This document shows positions 11,345 through 22,485 of a stretch of 64,000 nt of DNA, piece by piece (position 1 is the stretch's first letter; every line of letters begins with the position of its first letter). Both the position numbers and the translations under genes were made by a program. This DNA is from Euclidia mi (taxonomy: Eukaryota; Arthropoda; Insecta; Lepidoptera; Erebidae): the NCBI GenBank assembly GCA_944739405.2, contig OX123183.2, forward strand, positions 97,168,729-97,232,728, in the 5' to 3' direction. The notes below the pieces were generated by a model. The model saw only the letters and a program-made list of their open reading frames with translations. It searched no databases and was not told the DNA's origin.

Positions 11345-12343
11345 CATATTACTTTTCAAAACATTCAAAGTATAGGTAATAAACTTCATTTAATTGAACA
11401 TTTTCTATCAGATTCTAATATTGATTTAATGTTCTTCTCAGAGATATGGAAGAACAAACATTTTTGTGATTCTATTATGATGCCTGATTATAAAATTGTT
11501 TCTATTTATTGCCGAGAAACACATAATGGAGGCGGCGTCTGTGCTATGGTAAAAAACAATATAGAGTGTATTGAGAGAAAAGACCTAAATAATTTCTCCA
11601 AAGAATTTATAATAGAAATAAGTGCAATAGAAATACCAAAAATGAATTGTATAATTATAGGGTTATATAGGCCAGATCGTAATATAAACATATTTTATGA
11701 ACAGATAGAAAAGCTTTTGTATAAGATAAACACAAATAAGGTACATAAATACTTAATAATAGGTGGTGACTTTAACATAAATATATTACAAAAAAATAAA
11801 CAATCAAAGGAGCTCATAGACTTTATGAGCTCTCATAACCTGAAACAATTAATAAACATGCCAACTAGGGTTACGAGTATGTCTTCCACTTGTATAGATC
11901 TTCTTTTTACAAATTATGAACCTCTAATAAATAATTATCATGTGGAAGACTATGGCCTCTCCGACCATAAGGCTATTAGAATCGGCATTAATACGGAGAG
12001 TATAGGCTCAAACAATAAAAAAACGTGCTATGTCCACAAAAGAATATTTACGAATAACAAAATTTTGGAATTCAAAAAGTCACTAACCGATATAAAATGG
12101 CATGAAATTATAAATGAAACCGAAATTATAGATTACAATTATAAAATTTTCATTGCTATTATAACAGATTTACTAAATAAATATATACCAATACAAAAAA
12201 TAAAAATAAAAATGAGACCAAAGAAATCTTGGCTAACAAGGGGTCTAAAAATATCGTGTAAACACAAAATAATATTAAAAACTATTCTCAATACAACAAA
12301 AAATGATATTATCAAAAAATACTACAAAAAATATAGCCAAACA
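11345..12343 (+). pseudogene. LINE A ORF2, endonuclease part
   Basis: APE-type endonuclease domain that would nick target DNA. The frame begins around FQNIQSIGNKLH before the first ATG at 11429. It shows the SE(I)W motif (catalytic Glu region), LIIGGDFNIN (Asp/Asn pair) and YGLSDHKAI (terminal Ser-Asp-His). Lysine-rich residues follow, before the break at 12343 caused by a DNA-transposon insertion. The reading frame resumes at 13815 with the linker leading to the reverse transcriptase. Codon use is strongly A-ending. No internal stop occurs in this segment. Confidence 0.85.
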
Positions 12344-13806
12344 CATAGATTTATATGTACTAACGCACTAGATTCGCCCTTCTGTACAACGAAAATGTTC
12401 CACTGACTTATGGCTCGGGAACTATACAGCTCTTAGTTCGTTTGACAACTCTCTAGTGAGCGCATGAAACCGCGGTCTGTCAATCTGTCATATGTAATTA
12501 TTTATTTAATTGGAAAAAGACGTCTTCAGTGATTTTTTCTGTGCAAATCTGTTTTATTGCTTGGTAAGTAATCTAGTTTTTGACATAAAACATCTTAGCA
12601 ACGAAATTACTAGGCAATATTATCAAGTTTCGTGCACCGGACAAGTCCATTCTGGGCAAGTCCACTGTGGGCAAGTCCATGATTAATAAATGAGGGCGAG
12701 TCCATTGTACTATCTGTCACTTTCACATATGCACGATATTAAGTTTGCAAAAAAGAGACACATACATACGCCGAGTTGTCGGCAGTTCTCGTCATAGAAT
12801 AAAATTACAGACTGGACAAATTCCTTTGAGATCTGAGTACCGACTTCATATTTTTTTGCTCTACAATATTTGTCAAAGGTTGGTATGTAATTATTATTAT
12901 TGTTAGTATATTATAAATAATATAGTTTTAAATTCATAGATTGGTGTATTCTACGTTCATACTCAGCGATGCCGTCGTATGTTCTACGTTTTTGTAAAAA
13001 TACGTCCAAAAATACAAATAAAGCTTCAGGAGTTACTTTCCACAAGTGAGCTATTTTACTGATGTTTATTATAAGTACATGCCAGAGAAAAAAAAATGTT
13101 CGTTTGTTTTCTTCTTCTTTACCGATTTTGACGACTTTTCTTGTATTTTTAAAGTTACCTACATAGGGCTTATTATATTATATACGGTCCACAAGCGGTT
13201 GCTGTTGTCGCGAACGAAAAAATATTCCTATAGCAAGGAAAATTTCGTGATCTCAGGTAGAATATTAATAAAAACATCTACTAATATAATATCTATGTTC
13301 GGTTGCTTGTGATCATAAATACAGAAATATCCGTGGAAATGCATTCCATATACAACAGGTGAATGGCAAATTTATGTACACAAGTAAAACCAGGAAACCG
13401 CTATAATAACAACCCCTTTATAATCAATATTGCTAGGTGTGGCTGTGTCGACGGAACTCTGTTCCGGGCGTCTAGATCAGGCTGAATTAAGTTAGTACTT
13501 AAACCACGCCGAGTTATAAAACTAAGAATTTACCATCCTTCAAGCCAGGCGTTTGCAACTTTGCAGTAATATACCTAGTAATTTATATAAATTTAATTAT
13601 CTATTACAATCTATTTCTATCTGTTGTATTTTTCTGTGTCCACGAAACATCAAGTAGGTAAAATAAACAGTTTGTCACATTTGCCTATATACATTCATAA
13701 TCTTTGACGAAATGACCTGCTGGCGCATGCGTAGTCAATCAGTCTGAGTGACATGAGTGACAGTAATTTTGTTCGAAATATCATCTCTATATTATCTATC
13801 TCTATG
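12344..13806. mobile_element. Nonautonomous hAT/P-type DNA transposon inserted in LINE A
   Basis: The LINE frame is interrupted exactly between two copies of GCCAAACA (12336-12343 and 13807-13814), an 8-bp target-site duplication. The insert starts CATAGA and ends TCTATG, 6-bp terminal inverted repeats beginning with CA. An 8-bp TSD with CA-starting ends fits the hAT or P superfamilies. The 1,463-bp interior has no transposase-like frame, so the element is nonautonomous or internally deleted. It carries a small array of GGGCAAGTCCAT-like units. Confidence 0.75.
12639..12708 (+). repeat. Four-unit GGGCAAGTCCAT array
   Basis: Units GGACAAGTCCATTCT (12639), GGGCAAGTCCACTGT (12654), GGGCAAGTCCATGATT (12669, with a 10-bp longer spacer) and GGGCGAGTCCATTGT (12694). 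The basic period is 15 bp. The array lies inside the DNA transposon at 12344-13806. Such internal arrays can be transposase-binding subterminal repeats or simple minisatellite growth; neither is shown. Confidence 0.75.
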
Positions 13807-13814
13807 GCCAAACA

Positions 13815-15355
13815 CTTAAACGAAGCGTGGTTATCTCCAAAAGGAATGAATTTATCAAACAAATGAAAAGCTCAGATAATAAAACAAAAACTATGTGGAA
13901 TATTATAAATAAAAAAACAGGTAAATATACACAAAAGACCCATAAAAATATAGCACTAAAAATTAATAATGAGACTATTGAGTGTCCTACTAGAATCTCC
14001 AACATACTCAATGATTACTTCGCCACCGTTGGCTTAGACTCTAAAAATAGTAATACAAGTAGCGTGGTTGGACGACCAGTAGTGAACCCTCCAACGTGTT
14101 CCATGTACCTACGGCCAGCGGACCGTAAAGAAACAATAGATATAATTCGAACAATTAAAAATAAACACAGTTGTGGTATAGACGACATTCCGCCACTATT
14201 GCTTAAACAATGTGCGGAAATCTTCTCAATTCCTTTAACTTTTTTACTCAATCAAAGCTTCAAAGAGGGAAAGGTCCCGGATCAGCTTAAAATTTCTTTG
14301 GTGAAACCGATACATAAGAAAGGAGATACAAAAACCCCAAGCAATTACAGACCCATAGCCATATTACCCACGTTCTCAAAAGTCTTCGAAAAAGCAATGT
14401 GCAACAGATTATATAGCTTTTGAAAAAAATATAATATTCTAGATGATTGCCAAAACGGATTTTTAAAGTCGAGATCTACCACCCTAGCGGTATATAAATA
14501 TGTGCAAACAGCTCTCCAACATCTAAATGACAAAAAACATGTATTAGGTATTTTACTCGACATGACAAAAGCATATGATAAGGTTCTATATAATATTCTA
14601 CTTAATAAATTATACGGTTCAGGCATTCGTGGCCCGTCCTACTCATGGTTTAAGTCTCATTTAGAAAACAGATCTCAAATAGTGCAAATAGAAAATTATG
14701 ACATAGTGACAAAAGAAATAAAAACAGTACGATCTCAATCAAGAAAACTGTCGTGTTCAATACCACAAGGCAGCGTGCTGGGATGTGTATTATTTCTACT
14801 ATATATAAACGATTTACCAAAGATTCTAAATAAAGAAGTTGCATTACCCGTTTTATTTGCTGATGATATATCGATATTAATTAAATATAATAAAATTAAC
14901 AACTCCGAACCCATACTTCAGGAAACTCTTCAAAATGTAACACACTGGCTAAACGACCATAACTTAGAAATCAATTATAATAAAACAAAGACCATTCAAT
15001 TCAGATCTTACAAAACCCCACCGTTAAATATAGACACAACTTTTCAAAATATAACCCTAGAATCAGTAGAAACATTTAATTTACTAGGCATAAATATAGA
15101 TACCCATATAAACTGGAAGACTCATATAGGACACGTGAAATCAAAACTCTCAAAATTTTCATATGCCCTTTTCCAACTGAAATGCAGCACAAACGCTGAA
15201 GCAGCATTATCGGCATACTATGCTTATGCTTACTCATGGCTGAGATATGGTATCATGTTGTGGGGGAATAGTGTAAATATTAACGATGTATTTGTCCTTC
15301 AAAAAAAATGCGTCAGAATAATTGCACAAATAGACAACCAGGAAAGCTGCATCAG
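13815..15355 (+). pseudogene. LINE A ORF2, reverse transcriptase part
   Basis: Continuation of ORF2 after the transposon. Reverse-transcriptase blocks appear in order: PIHKKGDTKTPSNYRPIA (block 2), LLDMTKAYDKV (palm, catalytic Asp), CSIPQGSVLG (block 4/5), and the catalytic FADD at 14855-14866, followed by NYNKTK and LLGINID. A TGA at 14421-14423 interrupts the same frame; reading continues in phase on both sides, so it is a point nonsense change. The frame loses LINE similarity at about 15.35 kb, where foreign sequence begins. No 3' tail is left. Confidence 0.85.
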
Positions 15356-15404
15356 CAGTTTTAGTAGTGTTATATATCCTGTGTATCGGGGATTTTGCAG
15401 ACAC

Positions 15405-15525
15405 CCATTTAACAGACACAAAGAACACCCAGAGATTGATCAACATTTCGTGGATCGCACAAAGTGTTGTCTCTTTTGGGGCTTGTACCCATAACACTTA
15501 GCGCAGTGGTAAACATTAAGGTGAT
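15405..15525 (-). mobile_element. Degraded tRNA-SINE-like repeat
   Basis: On the minus strand the text ACCACTGCGCTAAGTG, GGGTACAAGCCCC, then AAGAGACAACAC follows the box A / box B order of a tRNA-derived SINE. It lies just beyond the point where LINE A is lost, so it may mark the insertion that removed the LINE tail. Strongly decayed. Confidence 0.35.
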
Positions 15526-16761
15526 TGTTTAAACCACTAAGGAATCTGTGCTGTCCATATTGTATTTAAAGGTATTTTTTTTGCTACGAAAGTATAAGTT
15601 ATTTCTCAACGCGTCATACTATGTCTAATTGCTAGCTTATCTAGCCGGTCGACATAATATAAGTATGTGACAATGTGAACAGGCACTCTCTTTATTTATT
15701 TGATGTTCAATTGCTTACGCAGATAAGTGCCACACCAAGGCAGTGAAGTAGTTGCAGTGAGTGAAGTGTTACTAACACAGTTATGAGCAGCATAAATATG
15801 TACTAACAAGTTAAATAAATATCAGTTTTTAAGATCGAAGAATCGTCTTTTACGTAAAAATCAGGGAAGTATAGCTTATTGGAGAGACCGACGGAATGCT
15901 ACGCAGAAGGTCTAGAGTGCAGATTTACGCTGCCTACCATTGACTTTTCGAAATTATGTGTTTATTAAATGGTTTAATACCGCTTGGCAAAAGGTAAAGA
16001 AACATCGTCAGGCAACCTGAAAGAGATTTCCATTACATTTGTTTTTGGACGATATGTGAATTCTGCCAACCTACATTTGTCTAGCATGCTGCGGTTATGT
16101 TTTTTAATTTACGATGTTAGAAGTTCGATGGACTTTCTATTTAATGGTATACAGGTCACATTGTCGCAGGTTGGATCGGATCATAAATTCCAAGTGGCGA
16201 ACAAATTGCATGTACGGGGTCAAGCATGTTTAAAAAATATATATCAGTAAGAAACACGAGTATTATGTTGTCATTTCACGAAAAATGTATTGTGGTAATT
16301 ATTTTTAGTAGAAAAACGAAACTGGATTGAAAATTAATACGATGAAGAGGTAGACTTTAGTCGCCCATTGAACAGGCTATTTACTCGTCTTCAAGAATTT
16401 ACTATTAGGTTTTAGGTACATACTGACTTTTCAGATATTCAGTTTGACAGTAAGGATACGTGACAGTTCCAGCATGCTATGAAGGAATAGATCTTGAGAT
16501 TATTCCGATGAACAGCAACGATTGTCTGTAGTCGAAAGAACGTTGTTATGACACACAGGAAGCATGAAAATCAAAATAAGTATTAAATATCTCTGATAAT
16601 ATCCACATAGGTATACATAACTGCCGAGTGTCTGAGTACTCTTTGTAAAATAACAGATTATTGTAATGTTTGAAACGTTCTCCAAGCAAGAGTTATTGTT
16701 GCAAGCTCAGCATTAGCCTTCTAAGAAGTAAATTAACTGCAAGTTTCATTAAATTCCATTC
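15526..16761. other. Noncoding DNA, nothing recognised
   Basis: AT-rich sequence between LINE A and the tandem duplication. No ORF with recognisable motif, no RNA gene and no clear repeat boundary. Confidence 0.55.
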
Positions 16762-17287
16762 AATCATACTGTATCACCGGATATATGGTGTAAAATGTAA
16801 TCCACGTAAATGCTTTTAATAAAACTCTTATCAAACAGCTAATATACGAGAAAACTTGGTTTAATCTATGAAGACGTATAATCAGAGCCAATGAAGCAAG
16901 TGATTTTAACTTCCTTAATGGTTCCTTTGAGCTTAACGTAGTCGACTACAGTAAGGGCGTGGTCACACGTACCATTATCACATCATTTCGCAGTTATAAA
17001 GTGTGGGCAAGCGCTGGTTACGTATGAATAATCATAATATCTTACAATAATTCTCACACGGATATTTCTAGATCTATATTTATGTAATGACAGTTGTAAT
17101 ATGTGAGTATCTCAGAATAGACTGACTCTAGTGTAAACCATGGAATATCGCTATCCTTTTGGCTTGCGGAAGTCGTTATGACGATTTTTTTTGGACTAGT
17201 AAGTAAACGGATTCCGGTGTCCAAGACGAAATGTCTTCGATGTAACTGGGATAACGCTAGGACGATGATGACTAATATTTATGTAAT

Positions 17288-17350
17288 GGTTTGTAATCGA
17301 ACCTACGATCTTACGTCTCCAACCACGAGCCTAACATGCCAGTCCAGTCA
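17288..17350 (-). repeat. tRNA-like (SINE relic) sequence, copy 1
   Basis: On the minus strand a TGGCATGTTAGG A-box-like word is followed by TAGGTTCGATTAC, a near-perfect pol III box B. There is no cloverleaf or anticodon arm I can defend, so I read it as a SINE relic rather than a tRNA gene. Repeated at 24056-24118. Confidence 0.3.
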
Positions 17351-18689
17351 GTAAAGATGTTGCTGCAAGTCATTTTGAATACATAATTAGTTCGAAGATC
17401 GGTTACGGTATTTCACCCTTGTATAGCCGAAAGCAAATTAAGCCATGGGGAGCCGACTGTGAAGAACATCTTTAGCAGTGCGTGCTAAAAAGTGAATGCT
17501 TTCTAAAATTCGGACAGATTTTCCAGACGTATGGCAAATTTCTGTAAAGCGGTTTTCATCGTGGCGTGCCGTGCTGTGACCGTTATGTTCTGTACCGTAC
17601 CGTAATGAGCGCATTATTGCAATGCAAAGGCAGCGAATTATCTACATTACTTTACATCAACTAAGATTTATACAAATGAGCAGCCACGTGTTGTCGCTTT
17701 GGCGTGGTACGTGTAATCATGCCTTTATAATGTGCCATAACGCACGATCATGTGTGGATGTACCGATAAAAACTTTGTAGACGCTCCAGGGTATTCATTA
17801 AAAGGCAATAATTTACGACCACAACGATACCTATCTATATATTATATTAGGTGAACGAGTTATGAAAACGGTTATAAGTATTTTGACTGGTCTAGTAATT
17901 ATGTTAGAAGTTAGTTTGAAGTGTGGTTTGAAGTTGTGTGGTAACGGTTCCGTAGGTTGAATATTTATATTAAGGCTGTGATATTTTAATTACTCTGCTT
18001 ATACTTTGTATTTGTTAGTTAAATATGTATAACATCGCCTATGAGAAAGGATTTATTCCAAGTGCGGTAATGTTCAAAAGGGAAAATATTCTCTATCTTT
18101 TTCTTTACCATCTTTTTACAGGTAAATAGCCAAAGAAACGTAGAAAAAAGATAATGGATTATGTAATAATAAATACCGTGTGATTCTGTAATAATAATAT
18201 TAATGATCTGCTCAAAAGGTGCAAGAGATTCTGTATTTGAAATATTATCATGGACAAAAATTAGCTTTAATCTGTAAGCAGAGAATTTCGTTTAGAAACC
18301 TGTCAAAGCTTTGATACGTTGATAGGTTGTAAGCCCAGTGTAAGTTTCTATAAAGATTTCCCATGTTTGATTTCATCTGAAATCTTTATATAATCTTACA
18401 CTGCACTGTACGTCACATGAATATTATAATAGGTATATGATCATTTCAATTGGAGAAACTTATGATTTTGTGATATTCGTAATCCGTACATAAAAGAAAG
18501 AAATAAATTAAAAAGCGTTTATTTCCATAAGAGACGAAAGGACATGAAGCAAAGAATGTGAAAAGGAGACTACAGTTAGGTATAAAAGTATCCTTTTTGG
18601 AACTAGGAACTTGGTCCACTTTAATCTCCGTACGAGTAAATGGCAAGATCCCTTTTCTCAGGCGATCGTATAAGCATAGTAAAAAAGGA

Positions 18690-19200
18690 ATAGTAGGCTA
18701 GCTAAGGCCGCTCGGCGAGTTAATTGCCTACTCTTGCGTTGACGCACGGGTTGTCACTTGTTTACCCCGCTGCGCCGGCTTTGTCAGCGCGCGCGCTTTT
18801 TCGCCGCTTTTTTACGTGATCGCGCTGAATACTTCACAATTTAAGCTTGTTTTTTTTTTTTCAAATACCTATTGACTACCTAAGCGTTATATAACTATCT
18901 AAATGCCTTTTATAACGAGAAAAAAGTAACAAATTTAATTTACTGTCGTTTAACACATTGTATAATATTAATAACGTTTATTACAAAACTGAATGTATAT
19001 AGACAATTCGAGCGGGCGAGCAGTGTAGTACCTACAATCTACATGAATGCGCGCGATCAGACGCGCAGCGCATTCCGTACTGACGCCGCGCTTGCGGCGC
19101 TCGTCTATGAGATTGTGTGAGTGAAAAGTGCGTGCGTACACGGCGCCGGCGACTCACGCGTACATTCAAACTGGCCACGGCCCATTTGTATGAAGCTATC
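18690..19200. other. CpG-rich block with inverted repeats, copy 1
   Basis: Two GC-rich patches (about 18700-18830 and 19010-19190) stand out from AT-rich surroundings. They contain runs such as GCGCGCGC. They also contain an inverted pair GAATGCGC (19045-19052) / GCGCATTC (19068-19075). No coding frame with known motifs was found, although a CpG-rich 60-residue frame exists. A promoter or unmethylated regulatory island is possible but not shown. A copy lies at 27071-27581. Confidence 0.4.
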
Positions 19201-19285
19201 CTACTATTATTTTTTTACTATGGTATAAGTATGATTCTTCTTTCTCGCATCTTTCGCTCATTAGGCGTCATCCTGGTTGTTCTTC

Positions 19286-19336
19286 CACGGTAATTCCAAA
19301 AGAGTACAGCTATGTATACGACCTATAATTACCGTG
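19286..19336. other. Perfect 10-bp-arm hairpin, copy 1
   Basis: CACGGTAATT (19286-19295) and AATTACCGTG (19327-19336) are perfect reverse complements around a 31-nt loop. The copy at 27667-27717 is unchanged. It could fold as a short stem-loop; nothing identifies it as a microRNA. Confidence 0.5.
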
Positions 19337-20051
19337 AACCACAATACGAACAATTGATTCTGATTTCGTCTCCATGAGTGTAATAAAGGCACAAGAAGGA
19401 GAAATCGACAAGAAAATGTATATTAAGTGTAAGAACGTCTTTTACGTGTGGCTCTGTGCCTAGTGGAAGTCGAGGACACTGCGGTGGTTTTAAGTGCGTG
19501 GGCCGAACAGCCTTGAGCAGTCATATATGTAAACAGAAGACTATGTGCGACTCCCGAAAGCTGTAAACACCAAGCTTGAAACTCCCTTCAATCGCAATAT
19601 ATTAAAAAGTAGATCTATAGGTAGGTACATATTTATTCAAATATAATTAAATGCTGTCCCAAACAATGTTTTTAATGAGAACTAATAGCGTTTTTAAATC
19701 CCCCAGCGGGTTACTAAAGACTTACTTCAGCTTCGTAGCGATAATTACCATGTCATGTGCGAGTATTTAATCATAGGGTTGAGCTGACAGCGTAACTGAT
19801 AGGTTCAAGGCTAACTGATTCATACATAATTGTGTATCACAACTGGAGCATAATATATGATTTTGACAACCTTAATAAACATTTTTTGATTTGCGTTAAA
19901 AGTTTAATTATATGCTTTGATTATATGTTTAGGTCTATCAAACGTCTTATATATATTTTGTTTTGGCAGCTGGTTTAATATTGCGTTTTACAAAAAATGT
20001 ATGTTGATCTAGTATTTTAAAGGTTATTTGTACCTATTTTTTTTACCTTTT

Positions 20052-20375
20052 CAGGGTTCCGTACCTAAAAGGTAAAAAACGGGACCCTATTACTAAGCCT
20101 CCGTTGTCTGTCTGTCTGTCTGTCACCAGACTGTATCTCATAAACCGTGATGGCTATAAAGCTGAAATTTTTACAAAGTATGTATTTTGGTTGCCGCTAT
20201 AACAAATACTAAAATTTAAATAAATGAAAATATTAAGGGAGGTCCCAGACAATAAACGTGTTATTTTTCGTATTTTTTGCTCAAAATTACGAACGGTAAC
20301 AGGTAGACGCTTAAAATTTTCACAGAATATGTAGTTGTATATTACCTTTCAAAATAAATAATTAAATAAGAAAAG
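20052..20375 (+). repeat. 'CAGGGTTCCGTACC' dispersed repeat, copy 1
   Basis: Begins CAGGGTTCCGTACCTAAAAG with the mirrored AAAACGGGACCCT, then a (GTCT)n tract and AGCTGAAATTTTTAC. This is a very common lepidopteran interspersed repeat of uncertain class; a diverged copy is at 6383. Noncoding. Duplicated at about 28434. Confidence 0.6.
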
Positions 20376-20409
20376 GAAATAATAAAGGGGGGCTATCATA
20401 CAAAATAAT

Positions 20410-20518
20410 TTAGCGGGTCTTAATCGCGTTAACTTAACTTATTTAAGGTATAAATACCTATTTGTTTCCGACGTTGCGCTCTTCTTGCACCGAGCTTGGT
20501 CGCGGAGAGACTGATGAG
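20410..20518 (-). mobile_element. Penelope-like element terminal module, copy 1
   Basis: On the minus strand, downstream of the GIY-YIG frame, the order is CCGCGACCAAGCTCGG, GCAACGTCGGAAAC, then AACGCGATTAAGACCCGC. A closely similar module (CCGTGACCACGG, GAAACGTCGGGAC, then acCCGTTAC-type end) occurs alone at 43.4, 49.1 and 53.1 kb. I infer it is the noncoding terminal repeat part of Penelope-like elements. Confidence 0.5.
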
Positions 20519-20520
20519 AG

Positions 20521-20748
20521 CTCAGCCACGGTAATATAATCTAACAGTATTGTAACTCGGCCGTCTTCGTGAGTTATATACCTACCAGACGCGCCGCATG
20601 CGAGCTGCGGCACGATAGCGGCTGCGGGTACTGTAGGCACAGTCCGCCCAATCTAATGGGTACTCTGCTCGAGGCGCGTAGGTATAACTCGAGTTTCGTG
20701 CGTTTGTATGGAGTTACAATACTGTTAGATATTATTACCGTGGCTCAG
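20521..20748. repeat. Long inverted repeat (foldback) beside GIY-YIG frame, copy 1
   Basis: The left arm CTCAGCCACGGTAATATAATC... (20521 to about 20595) is the near reverse complement of the right arm ending ATTATTACCGTGGCTCAG (about 20671-20748). The arms share further blocks (ACAGTATTGTAACT, then GAGTTATA...CCTAC and GGCGC). About 75 bp separates them. It lies between the GIY-YIG frame and the terminal module. The structure could be part of the Penelope-like 3' region or a separate inserted foldback element. Confidence 0.75.
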
Positions 20749-21347
20749 CGCCGTCTTGTGGAAGTGTGGGTTTCGGCACCTACCCTCACTTGGTCTTTAT
20801 TTAAGTTCGCTATGTCGGTACTCCGACACACTACACTAATAACGTCTACACACTGTTGAGATTTATCACTGCGGCGGTGTTTACATTTGCTGATGACTGG
20901 ATTCCAAGTAGCCGATAATCTATATCCATCCTCCCGGTTGAAATTGTTATATTTCTTGATTTCTACCGCTTCACGTACTATCCTGGAGTAATAGTGACGG
21001 TCGGTGGATAAGACTTGTGGTTGATGCAGTTCTATCCAGTGGTTTGGTCCAGACTCCAACAAATGCTCAGCTATCGCCGACTTATTAATATGTCGGTTTT
21101 TTACAGCTGCGATATGTTCTTTCACCCTTTCAGCGATTGTACGCTTAGTCTGCCCGATATATGAACTACCACAGCTGCAATCGACTTTGTAGACGCCAGG
21201 TGTTTGGAGAGGAATGACATCCTTAGGGGTACGCAGATTGTGTGCTATCTTAGAGAGCGGACTGTATACAGTCTTGATGGAGTATTTCTTGAGTACTGTT
21301 CCAACTTTGTCCGTCACTCCCTTTAGATACGGCATGTAAGCGGGCAC
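20745..21347 (-). pseudogene. Penelope-like GIY-YIG endonuclease domain, copy 1
   Basis: A 200-codon frame encodes the carboxyl-terminal endonuclease of a Penelope-like retroelement. It shows GVY at residues 51-53, the CSC cysteines at 57 and 59, YIG at 63-65, GQTKR at 65-69, Arg74 and His78, and SAIAEH (Glu94) farther on. These match the GIY-YIG fold that nicks target DNA for such elements. The frame has no proper start: homology continues upstream only to about 21.37 kb, where an A-run and unrelated sequence begin. The whole reverse-transcriptase part is missing. The last ~45 residues run into the foldback and are not typical. A 5'-truncated, immobile fragment. The translation is identical to that of the copy at 29126. 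Confidence 0.85.
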
Positions 21348-21599
21348 TCTGCTTACTTCAGGTTTACGCTAAAAAAAAAAGGGGGGCTACCATACAACAA
21401 ACGTAATTTTTAAGCAATTTGTTACTCGATCTTAATAAACAACAACTTAAAAAATATTTAAGTATACATACAACAAACGTGATTTTGCTTTTATAGATGA
21501 TGGTACGAAACCCTTCGTGCGAGAGTCTGACTCGTACTTGCCCAATTTTTTTGTTATACGGCCGTGATATGGCGTTACGGCGTTCATGATGTATCATAA

Positions 21600-21806
21600 T
21601 CTTAATATATAAAATCCTTGCGTTACTGACTGACTGACAGACACGCTACAGCCGAAACTATTGGGCGCAGGAAGCTGAAATTTGGCATGTATGTGCCTTG
21701 GGGACCGTAGGGGTGCACTAAGAAGGGATTTTCCGAAATTCCCACGGGATCGGCCAAAACAGGTAAATTTAAAAAAAATGCAGGCGTAGCTGCTGGAGTC
21801 CTCTAG
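21600..21806 (+). mobile_element. Short nonautonomous Helitron-like element, copy 1
   Basis: 207 bp, starts TCTTAATATATAAAATCC after an A and ends CCTCTAG before a T, consistent with Helitron insertion between A and T. It carries the GCAG/CTGC mini-hairpin near the 3' end. Same family as 3251-3457. Confidence 0.65.
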
Positions 21807-22485
21807 TTTAATATAATCATTAAATTATTTTTATAAATAGTGATATTATTGCGAAGCATATAGCTATTTAATTGTAGACCGAGTCTTTTTAAATGAAACA
21901 CAGGTTTTACATAAGAACATGTTGTGCCAAGTTATCTGATTTATAAAGTTTATTGAGGTAGGTACCCAATATATTTGAAACTTGATGAAAAACTAGACGA
22001 ATTTAGATCAAATTATTATTTATTTCAGCAATATATAATATTACAAAAGTACGAAGTAATAAATAACATAAAGTACAGAAACTTAAGTAATAATATGAAA
22101 TGGTCGACAGTAACTAGTTTCAAGTGCGTAACTATTTATTTTAAAACAATTTATTTTGTCATTTGTAACCAATGTGTTGCAACTGAATTTTAATTTAACA
22201 AACCCAGTTGTTGTGAAATACCGTGGCTATAATTTAATTTATTATCTAGTTTGGCCAATTTGTAAGTCAACAAACTGGCCAATTTACTAGGAAATTATGT
22301 CAGGCAGGCGATAGACTAGCGAACAGTGGACACTAAAATATTTTGTTGTTTTTAATCATTTAGTCCGCAACCTGTTCCAGACACCCGTTGGAACTGTTAG
22401 CACTGTTATTGCACAATAATTTACATTGTTAGAATTTGTACCGTGATTCAGTACTAATACAAATAGATACTATTATACTATACTA

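Larger units (their letters stand above)
10800..15355 (+). mobile_element. Degraded LINE A (CR1/Jockey-like), split by a DNA transposon
   Basis: Non-LTR retrotransposon remains in one orientation: the tail of ORF1, then an endonuclease/reverse-transcriptase ORF2. The 5' end is truncated and the 3' end is lost at about 15.35 kb. ORF2 is interrupted at 12344-13806 by a DNA transposon and also has an in-frame TGA at 14421. Endonuclease motifs, the reverse transcriptase and the absence of an RNase H domain fit the CR1/Jockey group. The exact clade cannot be set by eye. The element is dead. Confidence 0.85.

Noticed and set aside
12639..12708. CRISPR-like array
   Set aside because: Units are 12-15 bp, without unique spacers of regular length, and the genome is animal.
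18446..18646. Conserved 66-residue gene in duplication 1 (also at 26827)
   Set aside because: Same reason: identical because the surrounding DNA is identical; composition is that of chance AT-rich translation.
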